This document shows positions 9,530 through 19,289 of a DNA stretch of 64,000 nt, one piece after another. Numbering within the stretch: the first letter of the stretch is position 1; each line of letters opens with the position of its first letter. The notes under the pieces were generated by a model. It saw only the letters and a list, made by a program, of their open reading frames with translations. It had not been told where the DNA came from and did not search any database. A program made the position numbers and the translations under genes. Source of the DNA: Lacinutrix algicola (GTDB lineage: Bacteria; Bacteroidota; Bacteroidia; Flavobacteriales; Flavobacteriaceae); NCBI RefSeq assembly GCF_001418085.1, contig NZ_LIQH01000030.1, forward strand, positions 92,325 to 156,324, read 5' to 3'.

Positions 9530-9982
9530 ATGAATTTAAGTAATTTAAAACCTGCAGAAGGTTCAGTAAAAAACCAAGGAAAAAGAATTGGTAGAGGACA
9601 AGGTTCTGGAAAAGGTGGTACTGCTACACGTGGTCACAAAGGAGCAAAATCTCGTTCTGGTTATTCTAAGAAGGTTGGTTTTGAAGGTGGTCAAATGCCA
9701 CTTCAAAGACGTGTACCTAAGTTTGGTTTTACAAATATCAACCGTAAAGAGCATCAAGGTATTAACTTAGATACTTTACAACAATTAGTTGATGACAAGA
9801 AAATTAAGGATACTTTAGATTTTGAAACAATTGTTTCTTTAGGTTTAGCTGGTAAAAATGAGCTAGTAAAAATCTTAGGAAGAGGAGAGTTAAAAACTAA
9901 GTTAACTGTAACTGCACATAAATTTACTGCTACTGCAAAAGCTGCTATTGAAGCTGCAGGAGGAGAAGCTGCAACTTTATAA
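9530..9982 (+). CDS. rplO: 50S ribosomal protein L15
   Basis: L15 (150 residues) is a late-assembly 50S protein with an extended basic N-terminal arm: KRIGRGQGSGKGGTATRGHK then GYSKKVGFEGGQMPLQRRVP and KFGFTN, all diagnostic. The globular C-terminal half ends in the usual KFTATAKAAIEAAGGEA. It is followed after 15 bases by secY, the common arrangement that ties translocon supply to ribosome synthesis. Confidence 0.97.
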   Translation: MNLSNLKPAEGSVKNQGKRIGRGQGSGKGGTATRGHKGAKSRSGYSKKVGFEGGQMPLQRRVPKFGFTNINRKEHQGINLDTLQQLVDDKKIKDTLDFETIVSLGLAGKNELVKILGRGELKTKLTVTAHKFTATAKAAIEAAGGEAATL

Positions 9983-9997
9983 GACCTACTAAAGAAT

Positions 9998-11353
9998 ATG
10001 AAATTTATAGAAACGATAAAGAATGTTTGGAAAATCGAAGAACTAAGAAACCGAATCATATTTACTTTAGGTTTATTATTAGTTTATCGTTTTGGTGCAC
10101 AAGTTGTTTTACCAGGAATAGACGCTTCACAATTAGCAAGCCTTCAAGGTAAAGCTGATGGTGGAGGTATATTTGGTTTATTAAATGCCTTTACAGGAGG
10201 AGCTTTTGCAAATGCATCGGTCTTTGCTTTAGGTATTATGCCATACATTTCTGCTTCTATTGTAGTTCAGTTAATGGGAATAGCTATTCCTTATTTACAG
10301 AAACTTCAAAAAGAAGGAGCAAGTGGACAGAAGAAAATAACTCAAATTACAAGATGGCTAACCATTGGTATTTGTTTAGTACAAGCACCTGGTTATCTAG
10401 CAAGTTTAGGTCCAATGTTTGGTATTCCAGATTCTGCATTCTTGTTAGGTCAAGGTGGCGTATTCTACTTTTCATCTATAGTAATATTAGTAACAGGTTG
10501 TATTTTTGCAATGTGGTTAGGAGAAAAAATTACCGATAAAGGTATTGGTAATGGAATCTCTTTATTAATTATGGTAGGAATTATTGCTACATTACCAAAG
10601 TCATTCTTACAGAACATGAGTGCTAGATTTACTACTGGTAATGGTGCTATGATGATTCTTTTTGAAATATTAATTTGGTTTGCTATCATAGCAGGATCTA
10701 TATTATTAGTAATGGCTGTAAGAAAAATAGCGGTTCAGTATGCTAGAAGATCTGCTACAGGTGGATATGAGAAAAATGTATTTGGAGGAGCTAGACAATT
10801 TATTCCATTAAAGCTTAACGCTTCTGGAGTAATGCCAATTATTTTTGCACAAGCTATTATGTTTGTTCCAGGATTAATTGGAGGTTCATCTTTATTAAAA
10901 GAAACTACAACTGGACAATGGATGGTTGCAAATTTCTCTGATATGTTTGGATTATGGTATAATGTTGTATTTGCTTTGTTAATTATAATATTTACATATT
11001 TTTATACTGCGATTACTGTACCAACAAATAAGATGGCAGATGATTTAAAACGTAGTGGTGGTTTTATACCGGGTATACGTCCAGGATCTGAAACATCTGA
11101 ATATTTAGACAAGATTATGTCTCAAATAACCTTACCAGGTTCAATATTTTTAGCTTTAATAGCTATATTCCCAGCATTTGTTTTCAAGTTAATGGGAGTA
11201 CAATCTGGTTGGGCATTATTTTTTGGTGGAACATCATTATTAATTATGGTTGGAGTAGCAATTGATACTATGCAACAAGTGAATTCTTATTTGTTAAATA
11301 GACACTATGACGGCTTAATGAAAACTGGTAAAAACAGAAAAGCAGTAGCTTAA
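9998..11353 (+). CDS. secY: Protein translocase subunit SecY
   Basis: SecY forms the protein-conducting channel of the inner membrane with SecE and SecG. The 451 residues contain about ten hydrophobic segments; the first is IFTLGLLLVYRFGAQVVLPG (about residues 22-41). The second-segment region FGLLNAFTGGAFANASVFAL and GIMPYISASIVVQLMGIAIP is strongly conserved, as is the cytoplasmic loop before helix 9 (MADDLKRSGGFIPGIRPG), which binds ribosome and SecA. It keeps the spc-operon position after rplO. A 62-base gap separates it from infA. Confidence 0.97.
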   Translation: MKFIETIKNVWKIEELRNRIIFTLGLLLVYRFGAQVVLPGIDASQLASLQGKADGGGIFGLLNAFTGGAFANASVFALGIMPYISASIVVQLMGIAIPYLQKLQKEGASGQKKITQITRWLTIGICLVQAPGYLASLGPMFGIPDSAFLLGQGGVFYFSSIVILVTGCIFAMWLGEKITDKGIGNGISLLIMVGIIATLPKSFLQNMSARFTTGNGAMMILFEILIWFAIIAGSILLVMAVRKIAVQYARRSATGGYEKNVFGGARQFIPLKLNASGVMPIIFAQAIMFVPGLIGGSSLLKETTTGQWMVANFSDMFGLWYNVVFALLIIIFTYFYTAITVPTNKMADDLKRSGGFIPGIRPGSETSEYLDKIMSQITLPGSIFLALIAIFPAFVFKLMGVQSGWALFFGGTSLLIMVGVAIDTMQQVNSYLLNRHYDGLMKTGKNRKAVA

Positions 11354-11415
11354 TGTAAATAAGGTTTAGAAATCTAAGCAAGATATTTGCAAATAGATGA
11401 CTAAAAAAAATATAT

Positions 11416-11631
11416 ATGGCAAAACAAGCAGCAATAGAGCAAGACGGAACGATTATAGAAGCATTATCAAATGCAATGTTTCGTGTAGAATTAGAAAACG
11501 GTCACATTGTGACAGCACACATATCTGGTAAAATGCGTATGCATTATATTAAGTTGTTACCAGGTGATAAAGTGAAATTAGAAATGAGTCCTTATGATTT
11601 AACTAAGGCTCGCATAACTTATAGATACTAA
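11416..11631 (+). CDS. infA: Translation initiation factor IF-1
   Basis: IF-1 is an OB-fold factor that blocks the A site during initiation. The 71-residue protein has the usual core: [20 protein letters not shown], then [20 protein letters not shown] and the C-terminal [14 protein letters not shown]. The long secY-infA gap could hold a promoter, but no clear one was seen. rpmJ follows after 5 bases. The map gene, found here in some Bacteroidetes, is absent. Confidence 0.97.
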   Translation: MAKQAAIEQDGTIIEALSNAMFRVELENGHIVTAHISGKMRMHYIKLLPGDKVKLEMSPYDLTKARITYRY

Positions 11632-11636
11632 TTACG

Positions 11637-11753
11637 ATGAAAGTAAGAGCATCAGTTAAAAAGAGAAGCGTAGATTGTAAAATCGTACGTAGAAAAGGTA
11701 GACTTTATGTCATTAACAAAAAGAATCCTAGATTCAAACAAAGACAAGGATAA
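11637..11753 (+). CDS. rpmJ: 50S ribosomal protein L36, zinc-free form
   Basis: This 38-residue gene is easily overlooked. The ATG at 11637 gives [20 protein letters not shown], and the protein ends NPRFKQRQG, which is the L36 pattern. The zinc-binding form has three cysteines and one histidine; here only one cysteine (residue 14) remains, so zinc cannot be bound in the usual way. It lies 5 bases after infA and 2 bases before rpsM, its standard place. Confidence 0.96.
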   Translation: MKVRASVKKRSVDCKIVRRKGRLYVINKKNPRFKQRQG

Positions 11754-11755
11754 TT

Positions 11756-12130
11756 ATGGCTAGAATTGCAGGTGTAGATATACCAAAAAACAAAAGAGGA
11801 GTGATCTCATTAACTTATATCTACGGAGTAGGTAGAAGCAGATCACAAGAAATTTTAGCAACAGCTAAAGTAGACGAAAGTATTAAAGTTCAAGATTGGG
11901 ACGATGATCAAATAGCAGCCATTCGTGATGCTGTTGGAACATTTACAATTGAAGGCGAGTTACGTTCTGAGACACAGTTAAACATTAAGCGATTAATGGA
12001 TATTGGATGTTACAGAGGTATACGTCATAGAGCTGGTTTACCTTTAAGAGGTCAACGTACTAAAAACAACTCTAGAACCAGAAAAGGTAGAAGAAAAACT
12101 GTTGCTAACAAGAAGAAAGCAACTAAATAA
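11756..12130 (+). CDS. rpsM: 30S ribosomal protein S13
   Basis: S13 (124 residues) is at the top of the 30S head and contacts P-site tRNA and L5. It starts [20 protein letters not shown] with the helix-two-turn-helix motif [14 protein letters not shown], and ends in the signature [20 protein letters not shown] followed by a basic tail. It is the first gene of the alpha-operon part. The 109-base gap after it is unusual for this cluster. Confidence 0.97.
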   Translation: MARIAGVDIPKNKRGVISLTYIYGVGRSRSQEILATAKVDESIKVQDWDDDQIAAIRDAVGTFTIEGELRSETQLNIKRLMDIGCYRGIRHRAGLPLRGQRTKNNSRTRKGRRKTVANKKKATK

Positions 12131-12239
12131 TAATTAGAAATTTGGTCTTTAGTGTTTAGACGTTGGAAAGAATCTGTTTGAAATTATTTAGGTTTAGGAT
12201 TCTAGCGACTATCAACTAACTACTTAGAACTATAGAAAT

Positions 12240-12632
12240 ATGGCAAAGACAAATGCAAAAGCAACTAAAAAACGTAAAGTTATAGTTGAATCTGTTGGAG
12301 AAGCACACATTACTGCTTCTTTTAACAACATTATTATCTCATTAACAAACAAGAAAGGTGACGTGATTTCATGGTCATCTGCTGGTAAAATGGGATTTAG
12401 AGGTTCTAAAAAGAACACACCTTATGCAGCTCAACTATGTGCAGAAGATGCATCTGCTGTAGCTAAAGAAGCTGGTTTAAAGAAAGTAAAAGTTTACGTA
12501 AAAGGTCCAGGAAATGGTAGAGAATCTGCTATCCGTTCTATTCATAATGCAGGTATTGAAGTAACAGAAATTATTGATGTTACACCATTACCACATAATG
12601 GATGTCGTCCTCCAAAACGTAGAAGAGTATAA
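12240..12632 (+). CDS. rpsK: 30S ribosomal protein S11
   Basis: S11 (130 residues) lies on the 30S platform near the E site. The core [40 protein letters not shown] and the C-terminal [18 protein letters not shown] are diagnostic. It is followed by a strong intrinsic terminator (12675-12713), so the upstream transcript seems to end here, before rpsD. Confidence 0.97.
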   Translation: MAKTNAKATKKRKVIVESVGEAHITASFNNIIISLTNKKGDVISWSSAGKMGFRGSKKNTPYAAQLCAEDASAVAKEAGLKKVKVYVKGPGNGRESAIRSIHNAGIEVTEIIDVTPLPHNGCRPPKRRRV

Positions 12633-12674
12633 TTACGTTTTATAAACGTAATACTAGTACGCAAATCAGATAAA

Positions 12675-12713
12675 TTAATATCAACTATTTACATAGTTGA
12701 TGTTAATTTTTTT
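12675..12713 (+). terminator. Intrinsic terminator after rpsK
   Basis: The eight-pair stem TCAACTAT/ATAGTTGA (12681-12688 with 12693-12700) has a four-base loop, is extended at its base by TTAA/TTAA with a small mismatch, and is followed directly by seven T (12707-12713). The -33 element of the rpsD promoter lies inside its 3' arm (12697-12699). Confidence 0.8.
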
Positions 12714-12724
12714 GTGTAAATTTG
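12697..12724 (+). promoter_or_regulatory. Bacteroidetes-type promoter for rpsD-rpoA
   Basis: TTG at 12697-12699 and TAAATTTG at 12717-12724 are 17 bases apart, matching the consensus TTG, 17-20 bases, TAnnTTTG of the primary sigma factor of this phylum. Transcription would start near 12730, leaving a leader of about 100 bases before rpsD. Confidence 0.7.
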
Positions 12725-12830
12725 CGAACTGAAAAAATATTATTAACAAGTATCAACGAGAGATCAACGCTAGTCGAAGGATAAGATTTAGACCTTAATT
12801 CACCAAGCACTCTCAAAAAAACAATTTAAA

Positions 12831-13436
12831 ATGGCAAGATATACTGGTCCTAAAACTAAAATAGCTCGTAAATTTGGTGAAGCTATATTCGGAGATGATA
12901 AAGCCTTCGAAAAAAGAAATTACCCACCAGGACAACATGGAAACGCACGTCGTCGTGGTAAAAAATCTGAATATGCAATCCAATTAATGGAAAAGCAAAA
13001 AGCTAAATATACTTATGGTGTATTAGAGAAGCAATTCAGAAATATGTTTAAAAAAGCAACTGCATCTCCTGGAATTACAGGTGAGGTTTTATTACAGTTA
13101 TGTGAGTCTAGATTAGATAACGTAGTGTTTAGAATGGGTGTTGCTCCTACAAGAAGTGCAGGTAGACAATTAGTATCTCACAGACATATTACTGTAAATG
13201 GAGAGTTGGTAAATGTGCCTTCTTACCAATTAAAAGCTGGTGATATTGTAGCTGTAAGAGAAAAGTCTAAATCTCTTGAAACTATCGAAAGATCATTATC
13301 AAATACAAGTAATGTTTACGAATGGATTACATGGAATAGCGCTACAAAGGAAGGAACTTACGTTTCTGTTCCTGCTAGAATCCAAATCCCTGAAAACATT
13401 AATGAGCAATTCATCGTTGAATTATACTCTAAATAA
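12831..13436 (+). CDS. rpsD: 30S ribosomal protein S4
   Basis: S4 (201 residues) is a primary 16S rRNA binder and starts 30S assembly; in E. coli it also represses the alpha operon. The start [20 protein letters not shown], then [20 protein letters not shown], and the S4 RNA-binding domain beginning [20 protein letters not shown] near residue 92 are all typical. There is no N-terminal zinc site. A promoter and about 100 bases of leader lie upstream, enough for a regulatory structure. Confidence 0.97.
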   Translation: MARYTGPKTKIARKFGEAIFGDDKAFEKRNYPPGQHGNARRRGKKSEYAIQLMEKQKAKYTYGVLEKQFRNMFKKATASPGITGEVLLQLCESRLDNVVFRMGVAPTRSAGRQLVSHRHITVNGELVNVPSYQLKAGDIVAVREKSKSLETIERSLSNTSNVYEWITWNSATKEGTYVSVPARIQIPENINEQFIVELYSK

Positions 13437-13531
13437 TAAATAATCATATTGGTATTTAGCCAAAGGATTTTTAAGTGATCTTCAAACTTTTAAATCGCGC
13501 AACTAAATAACAATTAAAACGAAGAAAAAAC

Positions 13532-14524
13532 ATGGCAGTATTTAATTTTCAAAAGCCCGATAAAGTAATCATGATTGATTCTACTGATTTCGAAGGTAAA
13601 TTCGAATTCAGACCACTAGAACCAGGTTACGGACTAACAGTAGGAAATGCTCTAAGAAGAGTTTTATTATCTTCTTTAGAAGGTTTTGCAATTACATCTA
13701 TTAGAATAGAAGGCGTTGATCACGAATTTTCAGCAATTGCTGGTGTAGTGGAAGATGTAACTGAAATTATTTTGAACTTAAAACAAATGCGTTTTAAGCG
13801 TCAAATTGAAGATGTAGATAACGAGTCTGTTTCTATATCTATTTCAGGTCAAGATAAAATTACAGCAGGTGATTTTCAAAAATTCATTTCAGGATTTCAA
13901 GTGTTAAATTCAGATTTAGTTATCTGTAATTTAGATCCTAAAGTAAATGTTACAATGGAAATTACAATTGAAAAAGGAAGAGGTTATGTTCCTGCAGAAG
14001 AAAATAAAAAAGCTTCAGCACCAATTGGAACAATCTTTATAGATTCAATTTATACACCAATAAAAAATGTTAAATATAGCATTGAGAATTATCGTGTAGA
14101 GCAAAAGACAGATTACGAAAAATTAGTTTTCGAAATCCAATCTGATGGCTCTATAACACCTCAAGATGCTTTAACTGAAGCAGCAAAAACGTTAATTCAC
14201 CACTTCATGTTATTCTCTGATGAGCGTATTACATTAGAAGCTGATGAAATCGCACAAACTGAAACTTATGATGAAGAATCTCTTCACATGAGACAGTTAC
14301 TTAAAACAAAGTTAGTAGATATGGATTTATCTGTACGTGCACTTAACTGTTTAAAGGCTGCAGAGGTTGATACATTGGGAGACTTAGTATCTTTTAACAA
14401 AAATGATTTAATGAAGTTCCGTAACTTCGGTAAAAAATCTTTAACAGAGCTAGAAGAGCTTGTAAATGTAAAAGGTTTAAATTTCGGAATGGACTTATCA
14501 AAATACAAATTAGATAAAGATTAA
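13532..14524 (+). CDS. rpoA: DNA-directed RNA polymerase subunit alpha
   Basis: The alpha subunit dimerises to build the polymerase core. The N-terminal domain holds [20 protein letters not shown] (residues 27-46) and the assembly motifs up to about residue 230. The C-terminal domain that binds UP elements and activators holds [18 protein letters not shown] and [19 protein letters not shown] at about residues 270-310. 330 residues is normal. It follows rpsD after 95 bases; a perfect palindrome starts 3 bases after its stop. Confidence 0.98.
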   Translation: MAVFNFQKPDKVIMIDSTDFEGKFEFRPLEPGYGLTVGNALRRVLLSSLEGFAITSIRIEGVDHEFSAIAGVVEDVTEIILNLKQMRFKRQIEDVDNESVSISISGQDKITAGDFQKFISGFQVLNSDLVICNLDPKVNVTMEITIEKGRGYVPAEENKKASAPIGTIFIDSIYTPIKNVKYSIENYRVEQKTDYEKLVFEIQSDGSITPQDALTEAAKTLIHHFMLFSDERITLEADEIAQTETYDEESLHMRQLLKTKLVDMDLSVRALNCLKAAEVDTLGDLVSFNKNDLMKFRNFGKKSLTELEELVNVKGLNFGMDLSKYKLDKD

Positions 14525-14526
14525 GT

Positions 14527-14566
14527 ATTTAGAGTGTGATTATTATATAATAATCACACTCTAAAT
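14527..14566 (+). repeat. Perfect 40-base palindrome behind rpoA
   Basis: Bases 14527-14546 are the exact reverse complement of 14547-14566. It starts right after the rpoA stop codon. In RNA it would fold into a very stable stem with an AT-rich tip. The T-run that follows is short and broken (TTTAATC), so it is a poor classical terminator; it may be a bidirectional stop, a 3'-end protecting stem, or a processing site before rplQ. Confidence 0.75.
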
Positions 14567-14645
14567 TTAATCAACACAATAAATAATTAATCATATTTTG
14601 CTCCTCGATAATTGAGTTTAGTAGCAAGATGATAAAACAAATGTC

Positions 14646-15116
14646 ATGAGACACGGAAAAAAAGTAAACCATTTAGGTCGTCAAACGGCTCACAGAAAAG
14701 CAATGTTAGCTAATATGGCTTGTTCTTTAATAGAACACAAACGTATTAACACAACAGTTGCTAAAGCAAAAGCTTTAAAAGGTTTTGTTGAACCAATGAT
14801 AACTAAATCTAAAAACGATACGACACATAACCGTCGTTTAGTGTTTTCTAAATTGCGTCAAAAAGAAGCTGTTACAGAATTATTTAGAGATGTAGCAGCT
14901 AAAATTGGAGATCGTCCAGGTGGATACACTAGAATTATCAAGTTAGGTAATCGTTTAGGTGATAACGCTGACATGGCAATGATTGAGCTTGTAGATTATA
15001 ATGAAATCTATAATGCAGATATGAAAGCTAAGAAAACTACTCGTAGAAGCCGTCGTGGTGGAAAAGCAACAGCTGCTCCAGTTGAGACTAAAGCAACTAA
15101 TGAAGAAGAAGAATAA
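14646..15116 (+). CDS. rplQ: 50S ribosomal protein L17 with C-terminal extension
   Basis: L17 is at the exit side of the 50S subunit. The core starts [20 protein letters not shown] and contains [20 protein letters not shown] and [20 protein letters not shown], ending near residue 120. About 35 further residues ([20 protein letters not shown], then an acidic end) form a low-complexity tail common in this phylum. It is the last gene of the ribosomal cluster and is followed by a strong terminator. Confidence 0.97.
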   Translation: MRHGKKVNHLGRQTAHRKAMLANMACSLIEHKRINTTVAKAKALKGFVEPMITKSKNDTTHNRRLVFSKLRQKEAVTELFRDVAAKIGDRPGGYTRIIKLGNRLGDNADMAMIELVDYNEIYNADMKAKKTTRRSRRGGKATAAPVETKATNEEEE

Positions 15117-15137
15117 ATGTTAATAAGCATTTAATAT

Positions 15138-15173
15138 AAAAAGGATAAACTATTTTAGTTTATCCTTTTTTTT
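15138..15173 (+). terminator. Intrinsic terminator of the ribosomal cluster
   Basis: A perfect stem of AAGGATAAACTA with TAGTTTATCCTT around a TTT loop, followed by a run of T to 15173. It closes the alpha-operon transcript after rplQ and separates it from carA. Confidence 0.9.
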
Positions 15174-15213
15174 ATGCAATTTTGCTAAACTTTTTGACAC
15201 AACTACTATACAA

Positions 15214-16317
15214 ATGAAATATCAAAAATTAAAAAAGGCATTAATCTTATTAGCAGATGGAACCATTTTTCATGGTAAAGCTGTAGGTAAAGAGGGTAGT
15301 GCATTTGGTGAAGTATGCTTTAACACTGGAATGACAGGTTATCAAGAGATATTCACAGACCCATCTTATTATGGGCAATTAATGGTTACTACCAATGCAC
15401 ATATTGGTAACTATGGTGTAAATAATGAAGAGGTAGAATCAGATTCTGTAAAAATTGCTGGCTTAATTTGTAAAAATTTTAGTTATGATTTTTCACGAGA
15501 TGCTGCTGATGGTTCTTTAGAAGATTTTTTAAACACAAATAATCTCTTAGCAATTTCAGATGTAGACACTAGAGCTCTTGTTGCTTATATTCGTGATAAC
15601 GGAGCAATGAATGCTGTAATTTCTACAGATGTAGACAATATAGATGCCCTTAAAAAGCAACTAGCTGATACTCCAAACATGAATGGTTTAGAATTGGCAT
15701 CTAAAGTATCTACTAAAGAGCCATATACTATTGGTGATGAAAATGCTTCGATTAGAATATCAGCTTTAGATATTGGTATAAAAAAGAACATCTTACGAAA
15801 TTTAGTTAAGAGAGGTGCTTATGTAAAGGTCTTTCCTTATAATTCTAAATTCGAAGATTTAGAAGCTTTTAAGCCTAATGGTTATTTCTTATCAAATGGT
15901 CCTGGAGATCCAGAACCATTAATAGAAGCACAAGGAGTAGCAAAGGAAATTATAAAAAGAGATTTACCATTATTTGGTATTTGTTTAGGACATCAAGTAA
16001 TAGCATTAGCAAATGGTATTTCAACTTATAAAATGCACAATGGGCATAGAGGTATAAACCATCCGGTAAAAAATCTAATTACAGGAAAAGGTGAAATCAC
16101 ATCTCAAAACCATGGTTTTGCAATTAATAGAGAGGAAACAGAAGCACATAGCGATGTTGAAATTACTCATGTGCACTTAAATGATAATACTGTTGCTGGT
16201 ATAAAAATGAAATCTAAAAATGTGTTTTCAGTTCAATATCACCCAGAAGCAAGTCCAGGACCACATGATTCTTCATATTTATTTGATGAATTTATAAAGA
16301 ATATTCAAAAAAACTAA
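15214..16317 (+). CDS. carA: Carbamoyl-phosphate synthase small subunit
   Basis: CarA is the glutaminase subunit that feeds ammonia to CarB for carbamoyl phosphate, the precursor of arginine and pyrimidines. The N-terminal domain has LLADGTIFHGKAVGKEGSAF and GEVCFNTGMTGYQEIFTDPS. The class I amidotransferase domain (about residues 175-365) has the nucleophile in FGICLGHQVIALANG and the His/Glu pair in VFSVQYHPEASPGPHD. carB is not in this window, so the two subunits are not adjacent downstream. A near-match -7 box (CAATTTTG, 15177-15184) lies upstream without a clear -33 element. Confidence 0.97.
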   Translation: MKYQKLKKALILLADGTIFHGKAVGKEGSAFGEVCFNTGMTGYQEIFTDPSYYGQLMVTTNAHIGNYGVNNEEVESDSVKIAGLICKNFSYDFSRDAADGSLEDFLNTNNLLAISDVDTRALVAYIRDNGAMNAVISTDVDNIDALKKQLADTPNMNGLELASKVSTKEPYTIGDENASIRISALDIGIKKNILRNLVKRGAYVKVFPYNSKFEDLEAFKPNGYFLSNGPGDPEPLIEAQGVAKEIIKRDLPLFGICLGHQVIALANGISTYKMHNGHRGINHPVKNLITGKGEITSQNHGFAINREETEAHSDVEITHVHLNDNTVAGIKMKSKNVFSVQYHPEASPGPHDSSYLFDEFIKNIQKN

Positions 16318-16321
16318 TATT

Positions 16322-16362
16322 AAATAAGCAATAGAATGTATTTTCTGTTGCTTATTTTATTT
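16322..16362 (+). terminator. Intrinsic terminator after carA
   Basis: AATAAGCAA pairs with TTGCTTATT around a loop of about 15 bases, followed by a T-rich stretch (TTATTTTATTTT). It lies just behind the carA stop. Confidence 0.75.
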
Positions 16363-16429
16363 TACTAAAACGTTATAGAGGAATTTTTATTTAATTCTGA
16401 TATAAATAGTATAAACGAGACAAAATTAA

Positions 16430-17764
<1,335 letters not shown>

Positions 17765-17790
17765 ACATTAATTATCGATTTAAAATTTAG

Positions 17791-17823
17791 AGCCTTTTAG
17801 TTACTTACTAAAAGGCTTTTTTT
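17791..17823 (+). terminator. Intrinsic terminator after eno
   Basis: A perfect 11-pair stem AGCCTTTTAGT/ACTAAAAGGCT with a five-base loop, followed by six T. Confidence 0.92.
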
Positions 17824-17939
17824 ATACAATAAATTTTATCAATATCTTAATTGTTAAATCCTTGTAAATAAGCTTTAAAAATTCCGACTTATTTTGTAAA
17901 TTAGCATTCCGCATAAACAAGTAAAAATTCAATAAAAAT

Positions 17940-19226
17940 ATGTCAAAAACTGCTACGTTAGAAATCGACGGAAAAAAGCATGAGTTTCCTTTATTAGTAG
18001 GAACAGAAAATGAAGTTGCAATAGATATTAAAACTCTTAGAGCTGTAACAGGTGGTGTAACAACTATAGATCCTGGATATAAAAATACAGGAGCCTGTGA
18101 AAGTGCAATCACTTTTTTAAATGGAGAAGAAGGGATTTTAAGATATAGAGGATATTCTATTGAAGAATTAGCAGAGAAAGCAGATTTTTTAGAAGTAGCT
18201 TACTTGTTAATTTTTGGAGAATTACCAACTCAAGAACAATTAGATAAATTTAATGCAGATATCAAAGAACAATCTGTAGTAGATGACGATATTAAAAAAA
18301 TAATAGACGCTTTTCCAAAGTCGGCTCACCCAATGGGAGTGTTGTCTTCTTTAACAAGTGCTTTAACAGCCTTTAATCCATCTTCAGTAAATGTAGATTC
18401 TGAAGAAGAGATGTACAAGACTGTTTGTAAAATAATGGGTAAATTTCCTGTATTAGTCGCTTGGACTATGCGTAAGAAAAAAGGATTACCATTAAATTAC
18501 GGTGATAGTTCTTTAGGTTACGTAGAAAACATTTTAAAAATGATGTTCTCTAAGCCTAATGAAGATTATAAACAAAACGAAATTTTAGTAAACGCATTAG
18601 ATAAGTTATTAATCTTACATGCAGATCACGAGCAAAACTGTTCTACTTCTACAGTAAGAATAGTAGGTTCTGCACACACAGGATTATTTGCATCTATATC
18701 TTCTGGTATTTCTGCACTTTGGGGACCTTTACATGGTGGAGCAAACCAAGCAGTATTAGAGATGTTAGAAGCTATTAAAGAAGATGGAGGAGATACTAAA
18801 AAGTTTATGGCTAAGGCTAAAGACAAAGAAGATCCTTTCCGTTTAATGGGCTTTGGACATAGAGTTTATAAAAACTTTGATCCTCGTGCAAAAATTATTA
18901 AAGTTGCTGCAGACGATGTATTAGCAGATTTAGGTGTTGAAGATCCAGTACTTGATATTGCAAAAGGTTTAGCTTCTGAAGCATTAAGTGATGAGTATTT
19001 TGTAAAACGTAAATTATATCCAAACGTAGATTTCTACTCAGGTATTATATATAGATCTATGGGAATTCCTGTAGAAATGTTTACTGTAATGTTTGCTTTA
19101 GGTCGTTTACCAGGTTGGATTGCACAATGGAAAGAAATGCGTGCGCGTAAAGAACCAATAGGTCGTCCAAGACAAGTTTATATTGGTGAAAATCTTAGAG
19201 ATTTCAAAACTATTGAAAAAAGATAA
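17940..19226 (+). CDS. gltA: Citrate synthase
   Basis: Citrate synthase condenses oxaloacetate with acetyl-CoA at the entry of the TCA cycle. The 428-residue protein has the N-terminal beta-rich extension of the Gram-negative hexameric type (MSKTATLEIDGKKHEFPLLV). The catalytic triad is visible as His265 (GPLHGGANQ), His307 (GFGHRVYKNFDPRAK) and Asp364 (YPNVDFYSG). It stands between eno and a DDAH-family gene and ends in its own terminator. No clear -7 box could be assigned in the 175-base upstream region. Confidence 0.97.
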   Translation: MSKTATLEIDGKKHEFPLLVGTENEVAIDIKTLRAVTGGVTTIDPGYKNTGACESAITFLNGEEGILRYRGYSIEELAEKADFLEVAYLLIFGELPTQEQLDKFNADIKEQSVVDDDIKKIIDAFPKSAHPMGVLSSLTSALTAFNPSSVNVDSEEEMYKTVCKIMGKFPVLVAWTMRKKKGLPLNYGDSSLGYVENILKMMFSKPNEDYKQNEILVNALDKLLILHADHEQNCSTSTVRIVGSAHTGLFASISSGISALWGPLHGGANQAVLEMLEAIKEDGGDTKKFMAKAKDKEDPFRLMGFGHRVYKNFDPRAKIIKVAADDVLADLGVEDPVLDIAKGLASEALSDEYFVKRKLYPNVDFYSGIIYRSMGIPVEMFTVMFALGRLPGWIAQWKEMRARKEPIGRPRQVYIGENLRDFKTIEKR

Positions 19227-19247
19227 TATTTAATAAATTTCATATTA

Positions 19248-19276
19248 AGCTTCATAAGAAATTATGGAGCTTTTTT
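19248..19276 (+). terminator. Intrinsic terminator after gltA
   Basis: AGCTTCATAA pairs with TTATGGAGCT (one G-T pair) around GAAA, with a run of T to 19276. The downstream gene starts 14 bases later, so some read-through is likely or its promoter lies upstream of this stem. Confidence 0.8.
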
Positions 19277-19289
19277 ATATACCACAATC

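Noticed and set aside
15177..15184. CAATTTTG as a carA -7 box
   Set aside because: First base differs from TAnnTTTG and no TTG is present at the expected distance; kept only as a remark in the carA entry.
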